This document shows positions 8,186 through 17,063 of a stretch of DNA of 64,000 bases, piece after piece. Each line of letters opens with the position of its first letter. Position 1 is the stretch's first letter. The notes beneath the pieces were generated by a model. It saw nothing but the letters and a program-made list of their open reading frames with translations. It ran no database searches and was not told where the DNA came from. A program made the translations under genes and the position numbers. This DNA comes from Chersky-840 sp050011815 (GTDB lineage: Bacteria > Actinomycetota > Acidimicrobiia > Acidimicrobiales > UBA8190), in NCBI GenBank assembly GCA_050011815.1, contig JBEKIJ010000002.1:140184-204183 (forward strand). The letters are read 5' to 3'.

Positions 8186-8395
8186 ATGGCGCGGCGGGTC
8201 TGGGTGTTGCCACCAAGTTGGCCGTCGGATCCCGACGGGACGCAACACCCCTCCTCGCCGGAGAAACAGACGCCACCCTCCGAACCTGATCGACGGCGCC
8301 TCCGACCTCGATCGAAGAAGAGGACGTCGCCACCGACCGGTGCCTCCTCGGAGTCCGAGATCCAGACGCCGCCCCGTGGGGACCGAGGCGGCTGA
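8186..8395 (+). CDS. Small disordered protein (tentative)
   Basis: A 69-residue frame with an excellent ribosome binding site: AAGGAGGG about 6 bases before the ATG. The product is rich in Pro, Ser and Arg, with a basic segment (RRRLRPRSKKRTSPP) and no hydrophobic core, so it would be disordered. No family is recognised. The Shine-Dalgarno is the main support; third-position GC is only moderately biased. Confidence 0.4.
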   Translation: MARRVWVLPPSWPSDPDGTQHPSSPEKQTPPSEPDRRRLRPRSKKRTSPPTGASSESEIQTPPRGDRGG

Positions 8396-8805
8396 CGCCT
8401 CGCCCAGGCCGGCTTGCTCGGGCTGGCGCCCCGTCTGTCGGGGCTTGCGGACCACAGTCGCACGATCAGTGACTCGGTGAGCGCTTTTCGCGAGATCTTG
8501 ACCGAAACTGCACATTGTGATGAGGCGCGTCATGCCTTTCACCTGGGCAGTTGTTCGTTTGTTGAGGTCCCATAGGGAGCCCGGTGACCATGCATTGACA
8601 CAATCCACAGGTGTGAACCTGCAAGGACTCTGCGCGGGGAGAGTGGGGGGCTTCAAAACAGGCCGGATCCAGGGGAAAGTCCCTGCTCAGGGCCATTTAG
8701 TCACCCACTACTGTTCGGGGTGGAGGCGCGGGGTCGTGATCGCCGGCGGCGAAGAGCGGCCTTGAAGCCCTCCTCATGAACCGGAGTCCACTGATGGGAG
8801 TGGGT
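8396..8805 (+). other. Intergenic region upstream of the pilus operon
   Basis: No convincing gene. The stretch probably carries the promoter of pilB-pilC-pilA. It includes AGGGGAAAGTCCCT, a short inverted repeat near 8671, and a less GC-rich part around 8500-8620 where a promoter would be expected. I could not assign -35/-10 boxes with confidence. Confidence 0.3.
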
Positions 8806-10569
8806 ATGAAGTTGCGGAAGGATTCGACGGGGGAGGAAGTCGCCCCGGAGGTATCGCCTCAGGCACCGCTGGGACGCGACTTCACCAGCTCCCGCACCCA
8901 ACTGGGTGAGCTTCTCGTCGGGGCTCAGCTCGTGACCAACGACCAGCTGGCCCAGGCACTGCTGCAGCAGGGGACCTCGGGCAAGCGGATCGGCACCCTC
9001 CTGGTCGAGCTCGGAGCCATCGACGAGCGTGACCTGGCCCGGGCCCTGTCGACGCAGCTCCATGTCCCGCTCGTCGACCTGTCACAACAGACACCCACAC
9101 CCGAGGCCATCGAGCTGATGCCCGAGAGCGTGAGCCGCGGTCATCTGGCGGTCCCTCTGGTCGGCGATGCCAACGGGCTCACGGTGGCGGTGTCGGACCC
9201 CAATCCCGAGCTGGCCAAGATCCTGGCCAACGCCTGCGGCCAGGTCGTCCGGCTCGTGATCGCGCCGCGATCGGACATCCAGCGCGCCATCGACACCGCC
9301 TATAGAGCGCTCGGCAACATCCAGGAACACGTCCGCGCCTTCGAGGAGACCGCCGAGAGCCCCCGCCGGGTCACCGCCGACACCGGCGTGCAAGTGGCCA
9401 TGGCCGACGACGCCCCGGTCGTGCAGGTGGTCAACCTCCTCATCACCCAGGCCATGCGTGACCGCGCCTCGGACATCCATATCGAACCGCAGGGTTCGGT
9501 CCTGAGGATCCGGTACCGCATCGACGGGGCTTTGCACGATGCGGTGGAGCTGCCCCTGGCCATGGCCCCCGCCCTCGTGAGCCGGTTGAAGATCATGGCG
9601 AGCATGAACATCGTGGAGCGGCGCCGGCCCCAGGACGGTCAGATCACCATGGTGGTCGACGACCGGGAGATCGACATCCGGGTCTCGACGGTCGCCACCA
9701 TCTGGGGTGAGAATTGCGTGCTGCGTGTGCTCGACAAGAGCAGGTCCCTCTTCCGCATGGGCGATCTGGGGATGCCTCTGGGAACCCACGAGATCTTCAC
9801 GCGCCTGATCGGGACACCCTTCGGAATGGTCCTGTGCGCGGGACCGACGGGGAGCGGCAAGACCACCACCCTCTACGCCGCCCTGACCGAGATCGACGAC
9901 CCGAGCCGCAACATCATGACCGTCGAGGACCCGGTCGAGTACGTCTTTCCCACCATCAACCAGATCCAGACCAACGACCAGGCCGGGATCACCTTCGCCA
10001 ACGGATTGCGGTCGATCCTGCGCCAGGACCCCGACGTCATCCTGGTGGGGGAGATCCGCGACGTGGAGACCGCTCGGATCGCCGTGCAATCGGCGCTCAC
10101 CGGCCACTTCGTGCTCTCTTCGCTCCACGCCACCGATTCGGCGGCCGCCCTGCACCGGTTCCTGGACATGGGCATCGAATCGTTCCTGGTCGCCTCCTCG
10201 GTGTTGGCCGTGGTGAGCCAGCGCCTCGTCCGGCGCATCTGCCAGACGTGCAAGACACCGTATGAGCCCAAGGACGAGGAGCTCGCCTTCTACCAGGAGA
10301 GCGGCGGCCTTCCCAAGGCGCAGTTCTTCCATGGCGAGGGTTGCAACTTCTGCGCGGGAACCGGCTACCGGGACCGCATCGGCGTGTACGAGCTCATGCG
10401 CATCACCCCTGAGCTCAAGCGGTTGATCGTGGGATGGGCCACCCAGGAGGAGCTGCAACGCATGGCGGTGTCCCAGGGGATGCGCACGCTCCGCGACGAG
10501 GCCATCCGGCTCATCGCCGACGACGTCACCACGATCTCCGAAGTCATCCGATCGATCTACACGGCGTAA
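8806..10569 (+). CDS. pilB: Type IV pilus assembly ATPase PilB (GspE/PulE family)
   Basis: About 587 residues, the usual PilB length. The N-terminal MshEN/GspE-N part (LGELLVGAQLVTNDQLAQAL, then LAVPLVGDANGLTVAVSDPN) is followed by the ATPase core. The core has Walker A GPTGSGKTT near 346, the Asp box (NIMTVEDPVEY), Walker B-like DPDVILVGEIRD and a His box (HFVLSSLHATDSAAAL). The zinc-binding tetracysteine CQTC...CNFC of extension ATPases is present. It powers pilin polymerisation on the cytoplasmic face of the machine. I prefer the ATG at 8806, with GGGAG 5 bases upstream, over the ATG at 8776. pilC follows after 21 bp. Confidence 0.95.
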   Translation: MKLRKDSTGEEVAPEVSPQAPLGRDFTSSRTQLGELLVGAQLVTNDQLAQALLQQGTSGKRIGTLLVELGAIDERDLARALSTQLHVPLVDLSQQTPTPEAIELMPESVSRGHLAVPLVGDANGLTVAVSDPNPELAKILANACGQVVRLVIAPRSDIQRAIDTAYRALGNIQEHVRAFEETAESPRRVTADTGVQVAMADDAPVVQVVNLLITQAMRDRASDIHIEPQGSVLRIRYRIDGALHDAVELPLAMAPALVSRLKIMASMNIVERRRPQDGQITMVVDDREIDIRVSTVATIWGENCVLRVLDKSRSLFRMGDLGMPLGTHEIFTRLIGTPFGMVLCAGPTGSGKTTTLYAALTEIDDPSRNIMTVEDPVEYVFPTINQIQTNDQAGITFANGLRSILRQDPDVILVGEIRDVETARIAVQSALTGHFVLSSLHATDSAAALHRFLDMGIESFLVASSVLAVVSQRLVRRICQTCKTPYEPKDEELAFYQESGGLPKAQFFHGEGCNFCAGTGYRDRIGVYELMRITPELKRLIVGWATQEELQRMAVSQGMRTLRDEAIRLIADDVTTISEVIRSIYTA

Positions 10570-10590
10570 GACGAAGACACAGGCAAGACG

Positions 10591-11796
10591 ATGGGGAAAT
10601 ACAAGTTCCGGGCCATCACTCCGGAGGGCGCCACGGTCAGCGGCATCGAGGACGCCCTGACCGCCAACATGGCACGGCGTGCGCTCATCGGTCGCGACCT
10701 GGCGCCGTTGGAGGTCGTCGAGAAGAAGAGCATCCTCAAGTACGAGATCACCCGGGAGAAGGTCCCTCGCAAGGAGCTCATGTACTTCTCCCGGCAGATG
10801 GCCGTGTTCATGAAGGCCGGGATCCCCGTGCTCGAAGCCCTCGAGATCATGACCGAGGAGACCGGGAACAAGGTCCTGCAGCGGGTCATGGCGGAGATGG
10901 CGGACTCGCTGCGGTCGGGCGAGACCTTCGCTGGCGCCGCCAGCCAGCACCCCGAAGCCTTCCCCCGGTACTACCTCGGAATCCTCGGTTCGGCCGAGCT
11001 CACCGGCAATCTCGACACCGTCCTCGACCAGCTCTCGGAATACATCGACCGGGACCTCGAGGCCCGCCGCCGGATCAGCTCGGCCCTCATGTACCCGAGC
11101 ATCGTCTTCGTCTTCGCCATCTTGGCGGTGGTGATCATCACCGCCTACGTCCTGCCCCGCTTCAAGACCTTCTTCGCGACGTTGAACGCGAAACTGCCCC
11201 TGCCCACTCGAATGCTGTTGAGCGTCGCCAACTTCATCGAGAACGACTGGTACATCCTGGTCGGAGCCCTGAGCGCCGTCGCCGTCGTGGTGTTTCTCGC
11301 CATTGCCACTCACCAGGGTCGCGCCGTACGGGACCGGCTGCTCCTGCGCTTGCCAGTGGTGGGGGATCTGATGAAGACATCGATCCTCGAGCGCTTCTGC
11401 CGGATCCTCCACGCCATGGTCACCGCCGGTGTGCCGTTGCCCGAGGCCCTGCAGGTGACCGGAGACGCCACCACCAACTCGGTCTACAAGCGGGGGCTCT
11501 TCGTGGCCCGGGCCGCCATGATGCGCGGTGAGGGGTTGGCGGCTCCCCTGGCCTCCACCGGCCTCTTCCCGGCCGCGGCCCGGCACATGTTCCTCGTGGG
11601 CGAGAGCACGGGAACGATGGACGACCAGCTCAATTCGGCGGCCACCTACTTCGATCGCGAGCTCGACTACAAGCTGAAGCAGTTCACGGCGTTGTTCGAG
11701 CCGATCGTGATCGTGTTCGTCGGTCTGATCGTCGGTTTCGTGGCCATCGCACTGATCTCGGCCATGTACGGGATCTACCGCCAGGTGCACATCTGA
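10591..11796 (+). CDS. pilC: Type IV pilus inner-membrane platform protein PilC (GspF)
   Basis: 401 residues. Two T2SSF domains are visible: residues about 65-190 (LMYFSRQMAVFMKAGIPVLE) and about 270-395 (LERFCRILHAMVTAGVPLPE). Three hydrophobic segments follow the family pattern: about 170-192 (IVFVFAILAVVIITAYVL), about 225-245, and at the C-terminus (IVIVFVGLIVGFVAIALISA). PilC is the membrane platform on which PilB and PilT act. It lies between pilB and the pilin gene on one strand, so a single transcript is likely. Nothing is missing relative to the family. Confidence 0.95.
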   Translation: MGKYKFRAITPEGATVSGIEDALTANMARRALIGRDLAPLEVVEKKSILKYEITREKVPRKELMYFSRQMAVFMKAGIPVLEALEIMTEETGNKVLQRVMAEMADSLRSGETFAGAASQHPEAFPRYYLGILGSAELTGNLDTVLDQLSEYIDRDLEARRRISSALMYPSIVFVFAILAVVIITAYVLPRFKTFFATLNAKLPLPTRMLLSVANFIENDWYILVGALSAVAVVVFLAIATHQGRAVRDRLLLRLPVVGDLMKTSILERFCRILHAMVTAGVPLPEALQVTGDATTNSVYKRGLFVARAAMMRGEGLAAPLASTGLFPAAARHMFLVGESTGTMDDQLNSAATYFDRELDYKLKQFTALFEPIVIVFVGLIVGFVAIALISAMYGIYRQVHI

Positions 11797-11948
11797 TGCC
11801 GGCCCCGTCCAACAAGCGACGCACCATGCCGCAGTCGGCGAGGGGGTACCGACATAGCTGATCCAATCCACTTCCCCCACGCTCTGAACAGATCGGATCC
11901 ATTCAAGCCGGTTCGACCGGTAGGCAATCCTGGAGAAACGAGCAGAAA

Positions 11949-12404
11949 ATGCTAGAGAGAATGAAGCAGAAGAGAAATGAGGGCGGATTCACCCTCATCG
12001 AGCTCCTCATCGTCATCATCATCTTGGCGATCTTGGCCGCAATCGTCGTGTTTGCCGTCGGCAACACGAGCCAGAGTGCGGCCAAGGCGTCGTGCTTGTC
12101 CGATGCCAAGTCGGTGGAGACAGCGATCGAGGACTACAAGGCACAGCACCCCGGTGTCCAGAACGCCACCGGCAGTATCGGGTACCCAGCCGACTCGAGC
12201 CAACTCCTGCAGACCGACTCCGTGGACGGCGCTACCGTGGGTCCCTGGCTGAAGACATGGCCGGGAACCGCCGACTATCAGATTTCGTTCAACACCTTGG
12301 GTTCTGTATGGGTCACGGGCCCGGGCTCGAGCCTTTCATACACCTCGTCGGGCGATATCGACATCTACCCGAACCAGGCCTGCAACGTCGCGCAAGCCTC
12401 CTAG
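11949..12404 (+). CDS. pilA: Type IV major pilin (prepilin)
   Basis: 151 residues with a short basic leader and a type III signal: RNEGG then FTLIELLIVIIILAILAA, with prepilin peptidase cleaving after Gly14 and the conserved Glu at mature position 5. The hydrophobic helix is followed by a globular domain with one Cys near the N-terminus (ASCLSDAKSVETAIEDY) and one near the end (NQACNVAQAS), a likely disulfide like the D-loop of pilins. GGAGAAACG precedes the ATG. It is the third gene after pilB-pilC and probably the major pilin. No prepilin peptidase gene is in the window. Confidence 0.92.
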   Translation: MLERMKQKRNEGGFTLIELLIVIIILAILAAIVVFAVGNTSQSAAKASCLSDAKSVETAIEDYKAQHPGVQNATGSIGYPADSSQLLQTDSVDGATVGPWLKTWPGTADYQISFNTLGSVWVTGPGSSLSYTSSGDIDIYPNQACNVAQAS

Positions 12405-12438
12405 GTCGAGCTTGTTCGAATCCGAGACGGGAGCGGAC

Positions 12439-13803
12439 GTGTCTGCGGAAGCGCTGGACGGCTTTCGCGACACGCCCGTCCCCGAAGCCGTCGGTCGCCC
12501 CCGCCCGATGACGGGGACACCCCGGACGTCAGCGCACTCGCTTCACCAGACCGAGACCGGTTCCCCGAGCCTGGTGATCTGGGTGCTGGTCGTCTCTGTG
12601 GCCGTGGTGGCGATCGGGATGGTCTACAGCCTGTGGTGGGCTCCGGTGGTCCGACACCAGGAGTATTGGATCACCCCCGGTGACATCTGGTACTCGGTGC
12701 GCACCGCGCACTGGATCGGGTGGGGCTCGTTGTCGTTCGTCTACAGCAACGCCCAGTCGGAGTTGATCACGCTGCCCGGCTTCGAGGTCCTGCTGACACC
12801 GTTCGTCGTCCTGTCGTCTGCTCTGGGGCTTTCGGAGAACGCGCCCGGGCTCCTGCCCAACCTCCATCCTCAGGCGTGGCTGCTCATCGGACCGGTCTCG
12901 ATGGCGTCAGGAGGCCTGGCGCTGTGGGCCTTCGACTCCATGGCCCGGCACATGCGCGTCCCCACCACCCGGCGAAAGATCTTGTTGGTACTCGAGGCGG
13001 GAGCGATCTTTCCCGCCGTGGCACTCTGGGGCCATCCCGAGGACGTGCTGGCCACCGGGTTCTTCGTCCTCGCCCTCCGCAAGTTGCTCGAAGGCCGAGA
13101 GGCCGCGGCAGGGTGGCTTCTCGGCGCGGCCATCGCCTTCCAGCTCTTCGCGGTCTTCGCCGTTCCCGTGCTCCTGGCCGTGGTGGGGCTGCGCAAGGGT
13201 GCAACCCTCCTGGCTCGGGCGGCGATGCTTCCCGGCTTCCTCTTCGTCGCCGTGGCCATTCCCGACTTCCACGACTCGGTGCGCACATTGCTGCAGCAAC
13301 CCACTCCCCCGGCGGTCAATCACGCGACCCCGTGGGTGGGTCTGTCGCCCAAGCTCTCTCATGGCAACGTGGCCGGCGGACCCACCCGCACGATCGGACT
13401 CCTCGTCGCCGTCGGGGCGGGGGTCTGGGCCCGGGCTCGGCGCCAGGACCCGGCCCGACTCCTGTGGCTGCTGGCTGTCGCCCTCGCCGCTCGCTGTGTC
13501 TTCGACCCCGTCATGACGCCCTACTACGTCATGCCCTGCGTCGCCTTGGCGCTCGTCGCCGGCTCCGGCAACCGCCCGGTTCGCTTCATCCTGGGCGCCA
13601 TGGCCGGCACCGGGCTCACCGTCATGGCGTTCAGCCACCATGGCGACTGGGCGTACTGGCTGATGATGACCGGGATCATCGCCGCGCTCCTGGGAACGGT
13701 GTGGCCAACGAAGCGCCCGAGACCACAGGAAGAGCAACCGGACGTTGCCCCTGTCGCAGGACTGACCGTCCCGGAGCCGGTCACCGCCGGGGTCGGGACG
13801 TAG
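12439..13803 (+). CDS. Polytopic membrane protein, glycosyltransferase-C-like (tentative)
   Basis: About 454 residues with a cytoplasmic Ser/Thr-rich N-terminus and about 9-10 hydrophobic segments, beginning with LVIWVLVVSVAVVAIGMVYS. A large loop after the first helix and the pattern of later helices (VALWGHPEDVLATGFFVLAL, LLGAAIAFQLFAVFAVPVLL, MTPYYVMPCVALALVA) resemble DUF2029/GT87-type mannosyltransferases, but no diagnostic motif is clear. The GTG at 12439 has GGGAG 5 bases upstream and is preferred over the TTG at 12412. The gene follows the pilin gene by 34 bp, so it may share the pilus transcript; pilin glycosylation is a guess. Confidence 0.65.
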   Translation: MSAEALDGFRDTPVPEAVGRPRPMTGTPRTSAHSLHQTETGSPSLVIWVLVVSVAVVAIGMVYSLWWAPVVRHQEYWITPGDIWYSVRTAHWIGWGSLSFVYSNAQSELITLPGFEVLLTPFVVLSSALGLSENAPGLLPNLHPQAWLLIGPVSMASGGLALWAFDSMARHMRVPTTRRKILLVLEAGAIFPAVALWGHPEDVLATGFFVLALRKLLEGREAAAGWLLGAAIAFQLFAVFAVPVLLAVVGLRKGATLLARAAMLPGFLFVAVAIPDFHDSVRTLLQQPTPPAVNHATPWVGLSPKLSHGNVAGGPTRTIGLLVAVGAGVWARARRQDPARLLWLLAVALAARCVFDPVMTPYYVMPCVALALVAGSGNRPVRFILGAMAGTGLTVMAFSHHGDWAYWLMMTGIIAALLGTVWPTKRPRPQEEQPDVAPVAGLTVPEPVTAGVGT

Positions 13804-13839
13804 GCCTCTCTCGGGGACCCGATGGATCGGGGCGGGCCA

Positions 13840-14577
13840 TCACCGGACGATTTCCATGCGCAACCCTCGACTGTCCCATTCGGGATCCTCGGGCACTCGA
13901 TTGATGGACCGGGAAACGATGCGACGGGCCGTCCACAGACACGCCGTGGCATCGAGCAGGTGCGCTGAGCTCACCCGGGCGATCCGAGCATCGAGGATGC
14001 GGTCGATCCCCGGCAGGCGAGCCTCGAGCAGCGCTCGCCGCTCCTGCCTCCCGGCCGCCTTGTGCTTGGAGAATTGCAAGGGACGATCCTCGTTGAGCTG
14101 GTAGAAGCTCAGTTCGGGGTGTACCTCGAACACCGTTCGCTGCCAGTAGGGCGCCACGGCCGCGTTCACTTCCGCCACCCTCTTCAGAAGAGTCCAACCA
14201 ACCCCGCTCAACTTCCCGCCGTTGGCGGCGGCAGCCTCGGTGTAGGTCGAGCTCATCAGGGCGTCATGTGCGGGGGCAGAGACGATGGCGCCGGACCTCG
14301 GCCAACGCAGGAGTCGGCGGGCATCCCGGTCGCATTGCCTGCCTCCGGCCCTGGGCCCGTCCGAAAGGCCCACCGTGCAGAAGAGGGCCACGACCTGGAA
14401 GGCGGGCTTGTAGTCGAGTACTTCGAGGAACGAGGAGAAGACCTGAGGGTCCTCGGGCGCCATCGTGATGCCTTGGAGCTTCGCTGACGCCACCAGCCAC
14501 CCTTTCGGGCAGGGAACCACGCCAGCCAGGGTGCGATAGGGGAGTTGCGCCCCCCGGTGCGAGCTCGGCCTGGACAT
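13840..14577 (-). CDS. DUF429 family protein
   Basis: 245 residues from an ATG at 14577. The opening LAGVVPCPKGWLVASAKLQG resembles the DUF429 start (a strand with a conserved Asp/Pro-Gly-Trp segment). The middle has EVNAAVAPYWQRTVFEVHPE and LSFYQLNEDRPLQFSKHKAA, and near the end are LLDATACLWTARRI and VPEDPEWDSRGLRMEIVR. These features match DUF429 proteins, which are RNase H-fold-like and of unknown function. It is soluble, converges on the membrane-protein gene, and lies downstream of the minor-pilin genes on the same strand. Its position inside the pilus locus may be incidental. Confidence 0.7.
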   Translation of the reverse strand: MSRPSSHRGAQLPYRTLAGVVPCPKGWLVASAKLQGITMAPEDPQVFSSFLEVLDYKPAFQVVALFCTVGLSDGPRAGGRQCDRDARRLLRWPRSGAIVSAPAHDALMSSTYTEAAAANGGKLSGVGWTLLKRVAEVNAAVAPYWQRTVFEVHPELSFYQLNEDRPLQFSKHKAAGRQERRALLEARLPGIDRILDARIARVSSAHLLDATACLWTARRIVSRSINRVPEDPEWDSRGLRMEIVR

Positions 14578-14636
14578 CGAGGCAACGGTACTCACCGCGG
14601 ACAGAAGCGGGCACCTCGAGTCGAGCGCCGTCTCCG

Positions 14637-15236
14637 CTAGGAGTTCGACCCTCGCACCACCCAGCTCTCGACCGCCATGCCCGTCCCGCACGTGGCGGTG
14701 CTCGTTCTGTTGCACAACAGCACGTTCGTCGTCGTCGAGTAGTCGTCAAACGCCACGAGGGCTTGGAGCTGGAGATGGGCGCTGGTAACCGTGCACGTGC
14801 CGGGCCCCTGGCAGGCGTAGACGTTCACCGAGCGGGTCACACATGGCAGCACAGTCCTCGAGAGACACGATCGCCGGCTGCGAGCACCGTTGCCGCAATC
14901 CACCGTGATCTGCACTCCCGGGCTTCCCGGCGCGCCGACCGTGATGGAAGTCGGCGGGCCAGCGGGCGGAGTGTTGGGCAGGCACGCCTGAGGCGCTCCC
15001 ATATAGGCACTTTCGGAGTACCGGACCGCCTGGACGGCGGCATCGGCGGCGCCGTCGGCTGCGTACTCGACGGATCGTTGCGTACGAAGGTTCGACGAGT
15101 TGAGCAGGTCGTTGCCGGTGAGGGTCAACAACGACGACAGGACGACGGCGATGACCACGATGAAGACGAGAGCCAGGAGCAAGACCGCCCCGTCCTCGTC
15201 CCGAGACAACAGCACGGGGTGACCGGGCGCCTTCAT
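14637..15236 (-). CDS. PilX-like minor pilin / pilus assembly protein
   Basis: 199 residues. A short N-terminus is followed by a hydrophobic helix (GAVLLLALVFIVVIAVVLSS) and then LLTLTGNDLLNSSNLRTQRS and VEYAADGAADAAVQAVRYSE, the layout of PilX/PilX_N proteins in which residues after the helix resemble a pilin alpha-1 helix. The motif DEDGAVLLLAL replaces the G-FTLIE of ordinary prepilins. Several Cys residues in the C-terminal part suggest disulfides outside the cell. The start overlaps the stop of the Ig-domain pilin by 4 bp (ATGA), so translation is coupled. It is probably a minor tip or initiation subunit. Confidence 0.75.
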   Translation of the reverse strand: MKAPGHPVLLSRDEDGAVLLLALVFIVVIAVVLSSLLTLTGNDLLNSSNLRTQRSVEYAADGAADAAVQAVRYSESAYMGAPQACLPNTPPAGPPTSITVGAPGSPGVQITVDCGNGARSRRSCLSRTVLPCVTRSVNVYACQGPGTCTVTSAHLQLQALVAFDDYSTTTNVLLCNRTSTATCGTGMAVESWVVRGSNS

Positions 15237-16324
15237 CCCGCCGCCGTGTACGGAGTCGACGTCACGGCGGTGTAATTCGGGTCACCGGCGGGATAGGCCG
15301 CCGTGGCGCTGTACATCGACGTCGGGACGGTGGGACTGACCGCACAGGTCGCCGTGTCCGGATTGGCCGTCCCGCTCAACGGGGTGGAGCCCGTCCCGCA
15401 CGGCAACGGGCCCGATGGTCCCGTGACGGTCCAGCCCAGGGTCTCGCTGAACGGTGGACCTCCCGTCGGGCCGGCCACCACGGCTTTGAAGGTCAGAGTG
15501 TCGACCCCGGCCGCGGTCGACACCGCCGAGGTGACGGTCACCGTCGGGGTGGCGCTGCCCACGGCGAAGTCCAAGGGCGCCGAGGGCCCCGATGCTTTGT
15601 AATTGGCGTCTTTGGCCACGCTGGCCGTCGCCGTATAGGAGCCCACTGGGGGCAAGGTGAGGGTGCAGGTGAAAGCGGCTCCGCACGTGATCGGGGGGCC
15701 CGGGCCTGTGACGGTCCACGTGACCGCACCAGTCGGTGGGGGGTCCCCGCTCGGGACGGTGACCGTCGCGGTGAGGACGACGGTTTGGCCGAGCGTGGGA
15801 GCGGTCGGCGACGCGCTCACCACGACGACGGGCGTGGCGATGTACTTGGGGTCGGTCACCACGAAGCTGAGCGTGTCGTTCACATTGTTGGCCGCCGTGT
15901 CTGTGACCGTGATCTGCTGGACCGACGCGTCGTCACCGTTACTGGCGCAGGCCGCTGAGTCATCGGTGAACGCATTGGTGGTCGGGTTCAAGAAGTCCAC
16001 CGAGGAGATCGCGGGCGTGCCGAACCCGGAGGGTGTGAAGCCGGCCGGGAGGGTGATCGGGTTGTAGCTCGCCGCGTCGGCCGAGCACGAGTTCAAGAAC
16101 GTGGGGTCGGTGGTCTGGAGTTGGATCTGCTCTTTCGCCGTTTCGGCGTAGCTCCTCAGGATCGTGTCGAGTGTCACCAGGCTGTGCTGCTCACCCGAGC
16201 TGGTAATCGAGGTGATGAGCGCACCCATGAGGGCCACGACCGAGAGCGAGAGGATCACGACGGCCATGAGCACCTCTATGAGGGTCTCTCCCATCTCCGA
16301 TCTCGACACCGACGGCATCCTCAC
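15233..16324 (-). CDS. PilV-like minor pilin with Ig-like C-terminal repeats
   Basis: 363 residues from a GTG at 16324 that overlaps the previous stop by 4 bp (an ATG at 16318 is the alternative). The N-terminus reads SEMGETLIEVLMAVVILSLS, a class III prepilin signal with Gly at -1 and Glu at mature position 5. A pilin-like domain follows to about residue 170. The C-terminal half contains two Ig-like (Big-type) repeats: VVVSASPTAPTLGQTVVLTA and TPTVTVTSAVSTAAGVDTLT, each with a WTVTGP strand and a paired Cys. This is much longer than usual PilV proteins and suggests a tip-located adhesin. The gene sits between PilW-like and PilX-like genes. Confidence 0.8.
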   Translation of the reverse strand: MRMPSVSRSEMGETLIEVLMAVVILSLSVVALMGALITSITSSGEQHSLVTLDTILRSYAETAKEQIQLQTTDPTFLNSCSADAASYNPITLPAGFTPSGFGTPAISSVDFLNPTTNAFTDDSAACASNGDDASVQQITVTDTAANNVNDTLSFVVTDPKYIATPVVVVSASPTAPTLGQTVVLTATVTVPSGDPPPTGAVTWTVTGPGPPITCGAAFTCTLTLPPVGSYTATASVAKDANYKASGPSAPLDFAVGSATPTVTVTSAVSTAAGVDTLTFKAVVAGPTGGPPFSETLGWTVTGPSGPLPCGTGSTPLSGTANPDTATCAVSPTVPTSMYSATAAYPAGDPNYTAVTSTPYTAAG

Positions 16325-17052
16325 GGCGTTCCCCCGCTGGCCGAGCCCGACGACCAGGCCCGGGGCACGGCGAGCACGTTGAACTGGTATCCACTGGTGG
16401 GCTCTACCGAGGAGAGGACGATGTTCGAGACACCGGCACTGGCGACCCAACCGGTTTGGGCCGACGCCTGCGCAGTCGGGGGAGAGATCGTCGCCGTCGG
16501 CAGATCGGTCGCCGATGACACATCTTGGGACAGGAACTCGTGGGTCGTCGAGGCATTGCAGATCTGACGCACGAGCCCGGCCGTCGGCGCCGTTGACGAG
16601 GGGGTAGCCCAGTACGACACGGTCGTCGTGGTACCGGTAGTTGGGGCCCATTGCAGGCCGAGGAGGAAGGTCGCCCCGCTGGCAGGTGGCGTATTGCAGG
16701 GCGACGGCATGGTGGCGCCCACGTACTTGGTGACAAGTGCCGCGCTCTGGACGTCCTGGACGAAGTTGGTCGAGATGATCTCGGCGTCCGCCGAGTCCGA
16801 GACCTTGTTGGTCAGGCCGGTGGAGTCCTGCAAGCTCGTGATGATCACCTCGGCAACACCCCCCATCACGAGCGGCAGGAGCACGAGGACCATGAGGAGC
16901 TCGATAAGGGTGAAGCCGGCGTCGCCACCGACGCCGAGGCGACCACGCCTACTCACCGGCAGTCCCGTCTCCGAGGCGTGACGCACCGCCGCACCGGCCT
17001 CCTCGCTCGCCTTCTCAGGGTCGTGAGACCCCACCCCCGGGTTGCCCCTCAT
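16321..17052 (-). CDS. PilW-like minor pilin
   Basis: 243 residues from an ATG at 17052. A long 45-residue leader precedes the prepilin signal GGDAGFTLIELLMVLVLLPL; cleavage is expected between Gly and Phe. The mature part begins with a hydrophobic helix that contains VMGGVAEVIITSLQDSTG, then a globular domain with a Cys pair (MPSPCNTPP and RQICNAS). Prepilin leaders are usually shorter, so the real start could be internal. The gene lies 11 bp downstream of pilT and overlaps the PilV-like gene, forming a pilT-PilW-PilV-PilX operon. Confidence 0.8.
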   Translation of the reverse strand: MRGNPGVGSHDPEKASEEAGAAVRHASETGLPVSRRGRLGVGGDAGFTLIELLMVLVLLPLVMGGVAEVIITSLQDSTGLTNKVSDSADAEIISTNFVQDVQSAALVTKYVGATMPSPCNTPPASGATFLLGLQWAPTTGTTTTVSYWATPSSTAPTAGLVRQICNASTTHEFLSQDVSSATDLPTATISPPTAQASAQTGWVASAGVSNIVLSSVEPTSGYQFNVLAVPRAWSSGSASGGTP

Positions 17053-17063
17053 CGGCCACCGGG

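Noticed and set aside
9082..11880. A 932-codon open frame antisense to pilB and pilC
   Set aside because: It is low in hydrophobic cores, very rich in Gly, His, Asp and Arg, and opposite two textbook genes. Long antisense frames are expected at this GC content.
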